DNA from: Caenorhabditis elegans
Taxonomy: Eukaryota; Nematoda; Chromadorea; Rhabditida; Rhabditidae
Length of the DNA stretch: 64,000 nt
Direction: 5' to 3'
Assembly: GCF_000002985.6 (NCBI RefSeq)
Contig: NC_003282.8
Span: 17,422,001-17,486,000, forward strand
Made by a program: the position numbers and the translations under genes. Below, piece after piece: positions 41,159-53,484 of this stretch. A model generated the notes under the pieces. The model had not been told where the DNA came from, ran no database searches, and saw nothing but the letters and a program-made list of their open reading frames with translations. Position 1 is the first letter of the stretch. Each line of letters begins with the position of its first letter.

Positions 41159-42554
41159 CTAAAAGTTGAAAACTAAATGTTAAATGGTTGAAAATTTGAA
41201 AGCTGAGAAAATAAAAACGGTTATGATATGCGAATGTTCTCCACAGCTAGATTGAGATAATCTTCGCCGACCACACCAACGCTAATCGCCCAGCTGTTTG
41301 AGTCTCTTCACATTTGACACTCTGTCATCGTAGATTTAAAGGCGCATCCTTGTGTCTTCTAATCTGCTGAGCTCACTTTATGCTATGTTTTGGCTCTCCT
41401 TCTCTTTCAAAAGGATAGCTTAATCTATGGCACCACTACGTCTTCTGAGAATGAAAAAGATTATTGCTATATTTGTTGGAAACGTGTGCAAACAAAAAAA
41501 TCATTCGTTTTCAACAATACTTTCCAATAAATGATTTTTCAATAAACAAACTTTCTTGGACACTTCTTCAGATCAAACAAACTGCCAATATCTCATAAAT
41601 TCGATGTGAACTTAGATATGAAAATAATCTTATAGTGGACAATATAAGTGTTTTGTTCATTTTTACAACTTTCCTTTAAAAAATTGACAAACAATTCTGC
41701 CACGCCAACGGAAGTTTTGCACATTAGGCTAACATATTGACCATATCCTCATTCAATGAGACACAAACAGCTAGAAAACGCGTGTTTGTTCCGCTGTAAA
41801 AACAAAAAAAAAAGTCAGATTTCACGCTTTTTGAGGGAAGTCTTTTGTTGTTTGGACAATAACCTTTAAGCCTCGTCTTAAAATTGGTTTTTTAAAATTT
41901 TGTTTTATGGTGTAAAAACAAGAATATGAATTAAAAAAATAAAGCTTCGATTTCATCTCTCGAAAAAAGAGCTTATCTTGAATAATGTCTGAAATAAATA
42001 GCTGTCTAGAATAAAATCTTCAGGAAGTTTGCAGAAAAAGATTCAAATTACAACACAGGAGTGAGGCAAAACTGTATAATAAAATTGTAAACAGAGTAGA
42101 ACGGAAATTTAGCATACGATTGTGCAAAGGGTTACTTTTAATATTAACTACCTTCATACATTAGTTGTGTCAGTAAAATGTCCGAGTCCGCCATTCGTTT
42201 TTTTGTCAGCTAAAGAGTATGATTTTTTCCTTATTTTTAATAATCATTCTGTAGGGACAGTTTCAGCAAACTTGCGTCAAAACAAAAATATTAATCCGCT
42301 TTCAAATTGAAAGGAGCTACCATATTGACGAAATATATAATCACACAAAGACATATTCTAATCTACAGAAAAAAAAACGGAAAAGGTAAAAGTTTAAACT
42401 ATGACGTAGTTAACATAGATCTATGGTTTTGATGCTGAAATTAGTGTTTTCAAAAGGTTTTTTTTTATTTTTCAAAAATTAAAGTTAAAATTTATAACGC
42501 TTCAAATTTTTTATGAGAATTCAGAGAATCTACGGAAACCGAATCCAGAAATTG
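41159..42554. other. Intergenic, no supported gene
   Basis: AT-rich. A short minus-strand open stretch at 41229-41300 looks protein-like but has no splice support. Confidence 0.4.
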
Positions 42555-43927
42555 CTATTCAATATTATTGTTCATCATATCATCATCATTATTCTCGTTC
42601 TCCAAAATAGGTGTGTTATCGGCTTCGTCAGATCTCACAAAAACGACCTTCGGAGAGTGAAGATATGAGAACCGAAGCTCGATGAAAAACGTGATGATGA
42701 AAACGTGGAAGCATACTGAAAGTTTTTTTTGATGTGTGAATTGAAAAAGTTTTTTTTGATGTGTGAATTGAAAATTTTGCTTACTTGCAATAACCCATAG
42801 ACTTGCTTCTAGAAGCCACGGAGGGGAAAGATTCACATCATCTTTTACAAAGCGATCTGAAAAACTCTTTGAACATTATGGGCCACAGAAAATATTCCCT
42901 TTTGAAACTGACATGAAACGCTTATTAAAAACCTCTCCGCTCCAAACTATCAATTTCGTTTGTTATTCCGCAGTAAAAACCGTAGCTCAAACGTTTTTAA
43001 TTAGTTTCATTTTGCCAGTTTTCAAACATTTTTCGTCGTTTATGTGATCTGCTTCGTTGTTCCGTTAACTTTTATTCAAAAATCACATCAATAATTTATA
43101 TAAATTAATCAAATAAAATTCAAAAATATATGAAAAAAAACCGTATCTATTTGTCAACTTCACATGCATTTTTAGCAGTACTTCGCCATCACGCCCTCAT
43201 CACAAATTGTGATTCACAATGTGAGGTGACGACGATCCAATAAGTTTTGGAACTTACAAAATATGAAGGCCACGGTTTCTATTAGCGCTATTGTGAACCG
43301 AAATATGCAAACTTTGAGAGTGCACATACGTGGAACTAGAGCCCAAGTAAGTACTGCTTGAGACCACGCATAAAGTAACCCTGCACTGAAAGCTATAGTG
43401 TCCGCCAAGTCATGCACAATTGCAAGTTGAGGATCCTGAAAACATATTTTTAAAAAATCTTCCAAATGGTCTAAAATACCTCACAATGTGCGATTACGGT
43501 AATACAAAGAGCTGCAAAAAACCCGATTCCCGCTATTATTGTGGACATCAGACGCCAGACGGAGTTCTCCCATCCAAGCCGATGAGCGTAATATTCAACA
43601 GTTTGGCGATGCCGTATGTAAGCGATCAGCATTACTTGAATAAAATTTGAGGTTATTTGAATCCTTCGGTCTAGAGACTTACACATAAACGCAGAATAGC
43701 TGACAAGATGAGCAAATACGCATTCACCAAATAGTGATGCATCACGGGACGCAAGAAACGGTAGAATATGAGGATATTTCTTAAGAAGAGAAACAAAAAA
43801 ATATCTGAAATTAAATAGTTTTCGTTCATCAAACTATCTTCAAATTAGAAATGTACTTTGTTGCAGTGGCGGAAATTGCACACAAACCGTAAAATATTGG
43901 TATAAGCCAGATTTTTGTGAGAACCAT
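42555..43927 (-). CDS. DRAM/TMEM150 (Frag1/DRAM/Sfk1) family membrane protein
   Basis: Six exons (43927-43857, 43804-43683, 43634-43480, 43435-43258, 42856-42785, 42715-42555) give 252 aa in frame. TTTTTTAG one base before the ATG could be a trans-splice site. The family pattern is present: helix 1 (KIWLIPIFYGLCAISATA), the loop HILPFLASRDASLFGECVF where DRAMs have P.IS..G..PP...FG, helix pairs including YIRHRQTVEYY, AGIGFFAALCITVIAHC, the VHDLADTIAFSAGLLYAWSQ signature, and RFTIALIETVAFIF. A short acidic tail (EADNTPILENENNDDD) is cytosolic. DRAM proteins are six-pass lysosomal membrane proteins linked to autophagy. The nematode protein's role is inferred only from the family. Confidence 0.8.
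42721..42774. repeat. Perfect 27-bp tandem duplication in last intron of the DRAM-like gene
   Basis: Two adjacent identical units beginning AGTTTTTTTTGATGTGTGAA lie just upstream of the last exon's acceptor, so they set the 3' part of a 69-bp intron. Confidence 0.85.
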
Positions 43928-44264
43928 CCTAAAAAATCCATGTAAATTATCCAAAAGATGAGTTGCTACTCGTTAAAAGTATTTAGAACCGGGAAAAATG
44001 TGAAATTGCGAAACTAGTGTGGTGAGTGCGAGTAAATAGTGATAAGCAACACGCTGAAGAATATGGTTATCAATTTTATTGAAGGCTTTTTTTTGGAAAA
44101 AGACAATTATTAGAAGTTACAATGAAAAATAAATTTAACAAAGACATGCCCGTAAGAGTGGAATTAATCTAAAGTTGAAAAAATGATGAGTCAGAAAAAC
44201 AAGACGGAGACAAAGAGAAAAATCTCATTTTGCAAGAAATTTTTGAAGTTTTCACAATGTTTAT

Positions 44265-45399
44265 CTACTCCTGCTTGCTGGTTTTGGTTGGTGAGCGTTT
44301 TTGAATGTAGGCCTTGTAGAAGAACTTGGCAAAAAGGAACAAATAACTGATGTACATGAGTCCTCCGATCGATAGCACATTCCAGCTAAAATTGTATATT
44401 TCATCTTCAAAGATTTTGAAATGTTTTTTTTAAATAGACAATGGCATGTCAGAAATGTTGCGAATAGTTGTTTTTTTGAAAATTGAAAAACGAGCTTGTC
44501 GACGTACCTAACAGCGCAACCAGGAACAGAATCAGCAGACTTAATGAATACCAAATGCCCAAAAATGTAGCATGAGATGACAAATTGGACAATTTGAATA
44601 GTAGTGATGAACTTTGCCACTGGGCGTGGAGTTTGGATGTTCAAGGCGCGAACGGCGAAGTAGCTATAAAAAAGATTTGAATGTATTAGATACTTTTAAC
44701 TTTATAGGTATTTATTGAACTCACAAATACATAACAGTGTGGACGGCAAGGTTGAGAGCCAAAGACCAACGAGCCCATGCCTGATGCTCAGAGTATGTGA
44801 CTACTGCGTAGACAAATGTGAGGGCATGATGATACCAGTGCATGAAGATAACTGGTTTTTTACGAAGGACCAAGAACATAGTATCCCCTAGTTCTGGAGC
44901 TTTCGACATCACAAAGGCCCAGCCCCAGAATCCAGTTGATGCATCGGTGTAGTAGTTCTCGTTTTGACAGTAGGAAGCTAAAAATGGAATATTTTATATA
45001 AGCTTGTAAAGTTCAAGATAATATCTTACCGACAAACCCGTCCTTCATGAAAACTCCGAATAGTTCTGGAATAAGCTTATAGGCGGCGATTCCCGAGAAC
45101 AGTGAAAACCCGAAGTTCCAGAGAGCAAGTGTATTTTGGAGATCGAATGGTTTTCTGTGAGCCATTAATTTTTGCCCGAAGTAGATGGTGACGAGATAAC
45201 CAATCATGATCTGAAAATTGATACATTTTCAAACTTTGAATAGTTTTGAATTTGAGATTTGTAGTGAAATTAATCAAAATCTTACTTTATAGGATAATGG
45301 TACAAATGTAGACATGTAAGAATCAGTCTGATCCAGACTCCATGGTTTTGTCAAAACATCGACGAGCGTGGCTGCTGGACTTGTTTGTGCTGCTGCCAT
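44265..45399 (-). CDS. elo-2: Very-long-chain fatty acid elongase ELO-2
   Basis: Five exons (45399-45286, 45210-45030, 44977-44725, 44663-44508, 44385-44265) encode 274 aa. ELO landmarks: KAPELGDTMFLVLRKKPVIF, the HWYHH histidine box, the YxxHxxxY-like NLAVHTVMYFYFAVRAL, and IQIVQFVISC. Six to seven hydrophobic spans and a basic C-terminus (QKRSPTKTSKQE) fit an ER membrane condensing enzyme. In C. elegans ELO-2 elongates palmitate to stearate and is needed for normal PUFA composition and growth. GATA-type sites upstream fit the intestinal expression known for this enzyme. The symbol rests on family, length and neighbours (gba-3, MET-like kinase). Confidence 0.9.
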
Positions 45400-45500
45400 T
45401 GTGATTACCTGCAAATTTCCACGATATATTCAAGAATAAATTAGCAAGTGATAGAAAATGCGGGGTGGAATTTGAATTAAATAGAAAATGCGTTTCAACA

Positions 45501-45530
45501 TGATAAAAGGACACTCGAATTTTGCTTATC
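45501..45530 (-). promoter_or_regulatory. Two GATA-factor sites upstream of elo-2
   Basis: TGATAA at 45501-45506 and GATAAG (as CTTATC) at 45525-45530 lie about 100-130 bp before the elo-2 start. This is the spacing and type bound by intestinal GATA factors such as ELT-2. Inference from motif only. Confidence 0.35.
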
Positions 45531-47496
45531 TTTTTTCGCACCGGTTCTTTTATTTGCTGGTCTCACGCCATTCCGACAAAGTGATAGCAGACCAAATTTG
45601 GATAAAATGTAAATGAATTGATAGTTTCTTGAGTTTTACGATAAAAAATGAATGGAAAACAGGTGATAGGAGGGCAAAGTGTATTTTTTAAATGATTTTT
45701 AAAAATTTTCACAAAAATTATTTAAAAAAAAACATATAATGTACTTCACTGCAGACAGTTTTGCGCACGCGATCAATTTTCAATTTTAGTTGGAATTTAC
45801 CTATTGATTTCTAAAAAAGTAAGCTTTAGTTGAATACAGAGAAAATACTATTTTATCAACCATTTTCATACTCTTCAATTCATATAATCTCCAGATTTTA
45901 AAACAGATAAAACAGATGTTGAAACTCAAAATAAAAGTTTTTTCAACATTTGAGTACACGCTTATTTGCACTAGCACGAGCGAGAGGTTCTAGAGAAAAA
46001 TATAATTTCGAATGTAAATTTTGAGAGAGTGTAGAAAGTAGAGGAGAGCGGGAGAGAAAGAGGGTAAGCATATTTGTTTGAAAAAGTGCATTGTGAAAAG
46101 GTGGGTAACAATGTTTTAAAAAATAAGAACAACGTGAAAATTATTTTTTCAGTTCAATTTAACTTTGGCGACAATTACAATAGAACGCTGCAAGAAAATA
46201 AAACTTCTAACAAACCACAAAACTACATATATAGGTTAGAAGGCTCCTTCAAAAGTGTTTGTTTTCCCCTCTGCACTCTCCAAGATTCCATAGATCTCTC
46301 GATAAAACTTTCTTTTTTGCCTCTTCAACCTAGTATCTATCAGCTTGAAAAAATAATCGTACGAGAAGTGGTATGATAAGGAAGATGGCGTGTTGAAAAG
46401 AATTAAAGACCTTCGCCCCTTTAAATGAGGTTTCAAAGGATGCGGCATTAGAACATCTGAAAATTTATATTAGAGACAGAAGAAAAATGTAAATTATTAT
46501 TGGTACTTGTGTATTATTTCCCCTCATTTTAATATTATCCATTTTAGTAAAACGTGATGTCCATTTTCCATCTTTAGGCTTAGAAAATGGTTATTTCCAA
46601 AGCCTAAAAATGCAAAAACTCCACACATTTTTATTTGAAAATTTATTTAAAAAAATGAGAGGAAATAATACACAAGTACTTTATTATTTTTTTAGTACAC
46701 TTCTTAACGATGTAAGATGTCGTCAAAAAATTTTTGATTTTTGGATCTTTCGTAATTTTCCGAGAAAATCGAGCAGCGAAAACCTTGCCGATTTTCGAGA
46801 AATTGGAGAAACATTTTTATGATCAAAACAAAGCTAGGCATATTTCAAAATTAAATTTTAAAAAAGGCATCTGCTGAAATTGCGGATTTTGGAGTATTTC
46901 AACTGTTGGTGTCCAGATTTGATTTAGAACATATTTGTCTCTGACCATGCCATTATTTATGTGTTGCACCTCGCTTTTTCAGTGAACCTATTGATGTTTT
47001 TATTTTTATTTTCAATTTTTAAACAAAAACTCGGTACCAATTAAATTTGTTAGGAAGAGTTATACAGACGGTGAAAAATGAAATGGTCAAATTTGTTGAA
47101 GCCGAGAAAAAATTAAAATTTAGAAAATGGAGCAAAAAATACAACAATCTGCCTTAAGTTGGTTGAAAAAATTTAATATAGTTGAGATTGAAAATTGATC
47201 AAAACCCAAGAGAGGTATGAACAATTTACCCGTTAAATACATCAACGCAAAGATTCAAATCTGGCGATAACCACCAATTCACTTGAAAACCAAATTTTAA
47301 CCACATGAAAAAAGAAAAAAAAAATTGAATGATGTTATCAATCACTGCAGTTTTTCATTGGTGTTTATTCATTTATACACATTTGGTCTCACCAATGCCA
47401 CAACCATAGGAGAAGATTGTAAAGGGGAGAAATAGTTTATCAACAATGGCATATTTAGTAGTTTTTTGTAGTGATGATCTTCGATAATATTTTCAT
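45531..47496. other. Intergenic between elo-2 and the secreted-protein cluster
   Basis: No supported gene. A GA-rich stretch at about 46020-46070 and a TTCTAGAGAA heat-shock-element-like decamer at 45988-45997 are the only patterns seen. Confidence 0.4.
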
Positions 47497-47577
47497 TCAT
47501 CCTCTAGACGATCCACAATCACCAGCTGCACACGCAATACCAGCTTTCATTCCCATGAACACTCCATCACTTAGAAG
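47497..47577 (-). CDS. Candidate terminal exon, unknown gene
   Basis: An ATTACAG acceptor opens a 26-codon exon in phase 0 (LLSDGVFMGMKAGIACAAGD ... stop). Upstream at 47786-47895 a second protein-like frame (EIDRKGLIRTDWYLGSLILY ... ITLDET) ends at a GTGAAA donor also in phase 0, so the two can be joined. That frame overlaps, in another register, the 3' end of the small secreted protein ending at 47884. It could be an alternative 3' end of that gene or a separate one. No family recognised. Confidence 0.25.
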   Translation of the reverse strand, partial: LLSDGVFMGMKAGIACAAGDCGSSRG

Positions 47578-47883
47578 CTGTAATATACCTAGTTATGAAT
47601 TTTTAAATTTCTTATGGAGCATAAACTTTTTTCAAATACGGTCAATTACTAGTTAGTTTTTGAATTAATGTACGGAATAAATCGACTATTTATGAAAAAT
47701 GAGCAACATAATAAATTTCCAATACATTTACTTCCAACTGATCGATTTTACCACTTTCTTTGGAAAAACATGCCTTCTTTCACCGTTTCGTCCAGTGTTA
47801 TAATTTGCGGGAATGCGAGAAAATAGAGAATTAAACTTCCTAAATACCAGTCGGTGCGTATAAGGCCTTTTCTGTCTATTTCT

Positions 47884-48339
47884 TCAAACACGAAACTTCT
47901 TTAAACCACACAGAGTGCACAATTTTGAACGTACTACATAATTCACATAACCAAAGCCCTCGATAAACGCTTGGCTAGAACCGCATGGTTTATCTCCTAG
48001 TTTCGGATATGTTTTGTATGCCTGTAATAATACAAACTGAAAAAAGAAAACATGATATAATCCACAACTTACATCGAGTCTGGTAGGTTTCATGTTGCAA
48101 AATGTTCCAGTTATATGGACCGTTTTCATTTCTCCGTCCTGATTGAATTGGTAGCTGAAACCATTGAAAAAAATTGCTGAGTGATTTCAAGCCTCTTACA
48201 CAGGGCTTCTGGTTTCATTATGGAAGGTGAATTGAGCGTAAACCAGATGGTAAGTCTGTGAAGTCATAGTTGCAGTAATGTCGCATGCAGTTATAGAGAA
48301 TGGAATTGCAAAAAATAAAGCGAAAAATTTAGAATACAT
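47884..48339 (-). CDS. Small secreted nematode protein, paralog A
   Basis: Three exons (48339-48200, 48154-48073, 48021-47884) give 119 aa. I start at 48339 because it opens directly into a signal peptide (MYSKFFALFFAIPFSITAC); an in-frame ATG at 48390 would place 17 residues before it. The mature part has CDITATMTSQTYHLVYAQF, an N-glycosylation site (NETR), VHITGTFCNMKPTRL, PKLGDKPCG and a C-terminal CTLCG. The same skeleton (VxAQFTWFNKT, ITGTICNLSPTIL, PKKGVNPVG) occurs in the gene at 52448-53334, so the two are paralogs. The form suggests a small disulfide-bonded beta-rich extracellular protein. Function unknown. Confidence 0.65.
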
Positions 48340-48668
48340 TCTTGTAATAGACCATGAAGTGAAATAATCACTTCGAGATTGTTTGCGCATTTATATAGGC
48401 CGCTTTGCAATTGGTCAATGGTTTGTGACCGGAATCTACCCGGTCAATACATCTTGCAATATATTAGAGATAATCAATGATGAAATGTAGAATTATGAAT
48501 AATGATGAATAAGAATTAATTTTTTATTACAATCTGTTCATAGAAAAGCCTAAAACTTGTGGCAGTGAGATTTAAGTAAAATGGAAAATATAGAAACAAG
48601 AAAAATATCGCTGAGAATGTGGTGTTGTGGGAAGAACTTTGCACTGTACCCGTTGTCCAGTTTCCTTC

Positions 48669-49914
48669 TTAGGCTCTGTACCCAGCGTCTTGAGCTGGGG
48701 CCTCTGGAGCTGTCTCTTCCTGAGCAACTGGCTCGGCAGCTTGCTCTACTGGTTGTTCGGCAGCTGGGGCAGACTCTTCAGCAGCTGGAGCAGCGGCGGC
48801 TTCATCTCCATAGGAGTTTTGGGCTTGTCTCTTAGATCTGTATCCAGCGTCTTGAGCTGGGGCCTCTGGGACAGCCTCTTCTTGGGCAACTGGCTCGGCG
48901 GCTTGCTCTACTGGTTGTTCGGCAGCGGGGGCAGACTCTTCAACAGCTGGAGCAGCAGCGGCTTCATCTCCATAAGAGTTTTGGGCTTGTCTCTTAGATC
49001 TGTATCCGGCGTCTTGAGCTGGGGCCTCTGGGGCGGCCTCTTCTTGAGCAACTGGCTCGGCGGCTTGCTCTACTGGTTGTTCGGCAGCGGGGGCAGACTC
49101 TTCAACAGCTGGAGCAGCAGCGGCTTCATCTCCGTAAGAGTTTTGGGCTTGTCTTTTAGATCTGTATCCGGCGTCTTGAGCTGGGGCCTCTGGGGCAGCC
49201 TCTTCTTGGGCAACTGGCTCAGCAGCTTGCTCAACTGGTTGTTCGGCAGCGGGGGCAGACTCTTCAACAGCTGGAGCAGCAGCGGCTTCATCTCCGTAAG
49301 AGTTTTGTGCTTGTCTTTTAGATCTGTATCCGGCGTCTTGAGCTGGGGCCTCTGGGGCAGCCTCTTCTTGGGCAACTGGCTCGGCGGCTTGCTCTACTGG
49401 TTGTTCGGCAGCTGGAGCAGATTCTTCGACAGCTGGAGCGGCAGCCTCATCTCCGTAAGAATTTTGGGCTTGTCTCTTTGATCTGTATCCGGCATCTTGG
49501 GCTGGGGCTTCTGGGGCGGTTTCTTCTTGAGCTACTGGTTCTGGGGCAGTCTCGGCTGGAGCTGATGGCTCAGCTGCGAAAGATTGTTCAGGAGCAGCAG
49601 CAGCTGGAGCTGGAGCAGCCTCATCTCCGTAAGAGTTTTGAGCTTGACGTTTCACTAAAGTTAGCTCTTTAAGTTTTGATAGTAATATACGTTTCAATGT
49701 TCTTCTACGTTCTAATTATAAAAATCAGTCAGAAGCCTAAAAAGTTTTAGTTTTGAGTTAATGAGTAATTAAACGAATAAATTTTATTTGATGAAAAATT
49801 TGTATTAAACAAATAATAACGGTTTACTATCTTCGGTTTAAAATAGTTTCAAGAAAACTCACTCGGATGGGCAAGAGCCAAGGCGATAAGACCAGCAACA
49901 ATGATTATTCTCAT
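48669..49914 (-). CDS. Secreted Ala/Glu/Pro-rich repeat protein with KR-punctuated units
   Basis: Exon 49914-49863 encodes a signal peptide (MRIIIVAGLIALALAHP). Exon 49654-48669 encodes the rest of a 345-aa protein. It contains six units of about 54 aa, each starting KRQAQNSYGDEAA and ending EAPAQDAGYRS. The four central units are nearly identical at the DNA level (162-bp period), and the first diverges most. Each unit begins with RSKR or MKR, a candidate furin/EGL-3-type cleavage site, so the precursor could release six similar acidic Ala/Pro/Glu-rich peptides. No amidation glycine is present, so this is not a classical FMRFamide-type precursor. A low-complexity secreted structural role is equally possible. 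Codon use is strongly biased (GCT/GCC, GAA/GAG), suggesting high expression. Confidence 0.75.
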
Positions 49915-50048
49915 GGTTACCTAAAAATATAAAGCTCTGATATGATTGTAACGAAGAGAAGAAATGCAAGGACTAAGAAAACTGTAAAGAAGAAGAAATG
50001 AATTTGCAGAAGAATTTATGTTTGTGCCGATTCAACCATGACCCGTCG

Positions 50049-50063
50049 TCCTTATAAACGGTT
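50049..50063 (-). promoter_or_regulatory. Possible TATA box of the repeat-protein gene
   Basis: TTTATAAGG on the minus strand lies about 140 bp before the ATG at 49914 in a locally G/C-richer region, consistent with a highly expressed TATA promoter. Motif-only inference. Confidence 0.25.
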
Positions 50064-52447
50064 GGATGGTGCCGTCGTTGTCATCGCCAATTTCGTCGAG
50101 GCCGATCCCTCCCACCCGTTTTTGTTGGGGTTTCTGTTTCCTAGAACTTTTCTTCATGTCTTTCCTTCCTTTCTCGATTCTTCACTTTTTCAATCGCTTT
50201 TTGGGGTTGCCACCGATCACAGAAAAAGTTTACGGCGTTGCGCAACCGGTTTCAAAGGTCGAGATGAAGAGGTCAGGCGACGTAATAGCGAGAAAGATAA
50301 TGAGACGCAAACACGGAACAGTAGTGGACATAGGAAAGACTGTTTACGTTTGTTTTTTCGAAACATCAGGTAGATCGGATAAAAAAACGATGCACCCGGA
50401 ACTGTTTGAAAGCTGCTAAAATTTATTATGAAACTGTTCAAAGGAATTGTGAAACATGGTAACAAGGACAAAAACTACTTGAAACTCACTATAACCCCAA
50501 AACCTTATAACTTTCAACTACCTTTGAGGTGAAATAAGTTATATGGAGAAGAACTATATAAACCAAAGACTAAGTAACATCTGGTTTCTTTTGAAAAAAC
50601 AGGAGTGAGAATTCATCGGCTTTTCAAACTTTCAAAGATCGTATTGATGTTTGTAAAAAATATTTTTTTTCGTTTTGAAGATATTCTGAATTACTTGTCG
50701 GTGAAGCACATGCAAATGTAGATATTTCCCTTTAAAGATAATATATTTTTTGACGCCAAATGCCACAAAAAATTTTAGCTGCAGAAGATTATATTGAAAA
50801 GACCATACATTAATCCGCCTTCATAATGGTTACTATCTTTACTGGTTATAAAGAAATCATTTTCCTAATTATAAATCATCAGCATCATGCGATTCTCATT
50901 TTAACATCATATAATATCACAACAACACAGACTAGAAGAAAAGAGTATAACAATTGTCAACAATTTTGTATTAGAGGTTTAAAACTGTTTTTACGATTTT
51001 TAAACTTGTTTATGTTATGCAAATAAAAAAAATTTCAATTAATAATTCATTCTTACACATTTTTCTAATATAAAACCACAGTACCATGATCAACCATTTT
51101 ACAATTCCATCGTTTCTCTCTACTCAATCTTAAGTCAGCATCTGGTTTTTTTGTTTATCAATTTATCAGAATTTTTTTAACTTCTTATCTTAAATCAAAA
51201 AGTACATTTTGAAACAAATTCAGTCTGAACCAATCTCTATTTCTTCAAATTTCATTTACTTAACTTCAATCTTTTACAGTTTTGCACTTGTTTGTTCTTC
51301 TTTTTCAATTTCATTTTCATCTCAAGAAGATGGATGGCCTTCTTCAGTGTTCGTTCCAGTAAAATAGTATTCGGACTTGAGAGGTCTGAAGAAAAAGGTT
51401 TGTGATCATTGAGTGATTTTTTTTTGTGGTTTTCCATCCAATTTTCATTTGCCAATGTCCTAAACTGTTTATGATTCCAAGGTCAATTTTGATCTATTCC
51501 CGATTAAAATTTTCGGGCCATCGAAAACCAAAAGAAATCGGCGAACTGAACTGTTTTCTAAAAAGGAAGAAGCGATATGAAGATATGTTAGTCTCAATAA
51601 TTGATAAGATTAAATCATCAACAAAAAAAGTCAAATAGTATATCTACGATGACGTTTCCATATATAGATTCTTGCTTAAAATTTGACAAAACCAGTGGAG
51701 TGAACTCATATTGGTAACCTGGAATAGTGTGCTCAATTATGATACTTGACAGATGAATCAATTTCGATATTTAAAAAAAAATATGTATAGGTTTATTTGG
51801 ATTTGAAAATATTAGATTTTTCAAGTTTTTTTACACTGTTTTATGCCATTAAAAAAATCAAATATCACACCACCTCTGCGACACAGAAGTGTTAACAAAA
51901 TTTGAGGTTTTCCTAAAATTTTGAAAGGTCATTTAAATTTTTTTACAGATTTTTCAATATGTTTCGGGAGAATTTTCGTTTTTCCGATGCCATTTTGATT
52001 GAAGTAATCAATATAATTTAACTTTCCCAGCTTTACGGCTAATGAATACTCATTTTTGTTTTTTTTTTCTATTTTGAAATACTGCAGAGCCAAGAGTTGA
52101 TTGTTTTTGGTTTCTAACCAGTTCCATTTCAACTTTTTTTCTTTTTTCTGCCATTAAAAAATAACTGTCACAATCACCCACTCTGCCGACAATTAAAATA
52201 CCAATTGGTTTCGCTTTTTGGGTCATGTGGAAACATATTGGAAGTTTCGAGATCATTTATTACACAAAACTTTTTTTTGAGGGGCGCCCAATGTTGAACG
52301 TGAAAAGCAATTAAGAAGAGACTGTGCGGAAAAAAAAGACGGAACGGAAAGAAGATAGATAGTAATTCGATTTAAAGTTCAATTTATATACTTTTTGAAT
52401 CATAAAGAACGGTTTAAAATAAGAATATGATAACTTGATGCTTGAAA
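50064..52447. other. Intergenic with small lysine-rich frames
   Basis: Frames at 51252-51455 (-), 51426-51638 (+) and 51929-52256 (-) overlap one another and are dominated by AAA codons. I could not link any to splice sites or a family. The 50040-50420 segment is open in several frames at once because of its higher G/C content. Confidence 0.35.
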
Positions 52448-53334
52448 TCATTTTCCAAGACGGCACTGACCCCAGGAACATAGCATTCCTTCGGATCTAA
52501 CAGCAGCTGGTCCATCTTTCGGGAATACTTTATAGTATATTGTGCCGCCCATCCCTTCCAGATGAGCCGACGTTTGTCCAACTGGATTTACTCCTTTCTT
52601 AGGAAACTGTTCCCACGACTGAAAAGTTAAAATTGGCATGATAAAAACATATTTCACATTTCACGCAACTGTTCTAAAAAATCGTCAAGTCAAAAATTCA
52701 TGATTGATCTATTATATGTGTACATTTTTCTTTTTTCTTCAACTTTTTCCACGTCTCCTCGCGAGCGTAAATAAATTAAATTAAATAACACTGTAACGTG
52801 TTATTTTTTCTTGCATATTGTTTGTTACTGAAGTGTAAAAAAAACTGACTATGAGACAACAACTGCTGTGGTATAATAACTAAACAGAAAAATTTGTAAA
52901 ATACAGAAAAAAAAATGACGAAAATTGAACGTAAAAGGAAGTATATGTAGTAAGTGTTTTTGTCGTAGAGATATATAATTTTCCAACCCGCGAAAATTTT
53001 CATAAAGGAGAATTGAATTTTTTTTTGATAATTTTTGCGGATTTGATAATTTTTTCTTGATAATTCGGCAATTGCCGCCCACCCCATATACACTAGCGGG
53101 CATTAAACTTACTTTTAAAATTGTTGGAGACAAGTTGCATATAGTTCCAGTGATTGTAAAATTCTTTGTTTCCCCATACTTCGAAAATTTAAAAATTTCG
53201 GAATCCGTTTTGTTGAACCAGGTGAACTGGGCCCATACATCCCTATCTGTTTCCGATCTTACTTGAGCGTTGAATTTGCAACAATCCATAATAACAAAAA
53301 CAGAAATGAATGAAAAAATTCGCAAAATTTTCAT
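52448..53334 (-). CDS. Small secreted nematode protein, paralog B
   Basis: Two exons (53334-53113, 52618-52448) give 130 aa: signal peptide (MKILRIFSFISVFVIMDCC), then VWAQFTWFNKTDSEIFKF with an NKT glycosylation site, FTITGTICNLSPTIL, FPKKGVNPVGQTSAHLEG, and a C-terminal CSWGQC. This matches paralog A (47884-48339) in order and spacing of its conserved blocks, with cysteines near the mature N-terminus, in the TGTxCN block and near the C-terminus. The 494-bp intron contains a GGCAATTGCCG dispersed-repeat piece. Function unknown. Confidence 0.65.
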
Positions 53335-53484
53335 CTTAAAGGTGCGTGGTATAAGTCAAAATTGGTGTGAATGACGAGAAACAGAAACGAATAAATATAT
53401 AGGTTTGTAGGTCATAATGATATCACATGTACGGAAACAATGATAAAATACATCAAAATCAAAGATTAAATGTAAATTTAGTAG

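Noticed and set aside
41229-41300. Minus-strand stretch reading GVVGEDYLNLAVENIRIS then stop
   Set aside because: Too short, with no good acceptor or link to neighbouring exons. Plausibly chance.
48627-49481. 284-codon plus-strand open frame rich in Gly/Leu/Ser/Trp
   Set aside because: It is exactly antisense to the KR-repeat protein. The open frame results from the repeat's biased codons, and the minus strand has signal peptide and splice sites.
51252-52256. Lysine-rich small frames, one resembling a leucine-repeat helix
   Set aside because: Driven by AAA codons in AT-rich DNA, mutually overlapping, and without splice or start context.
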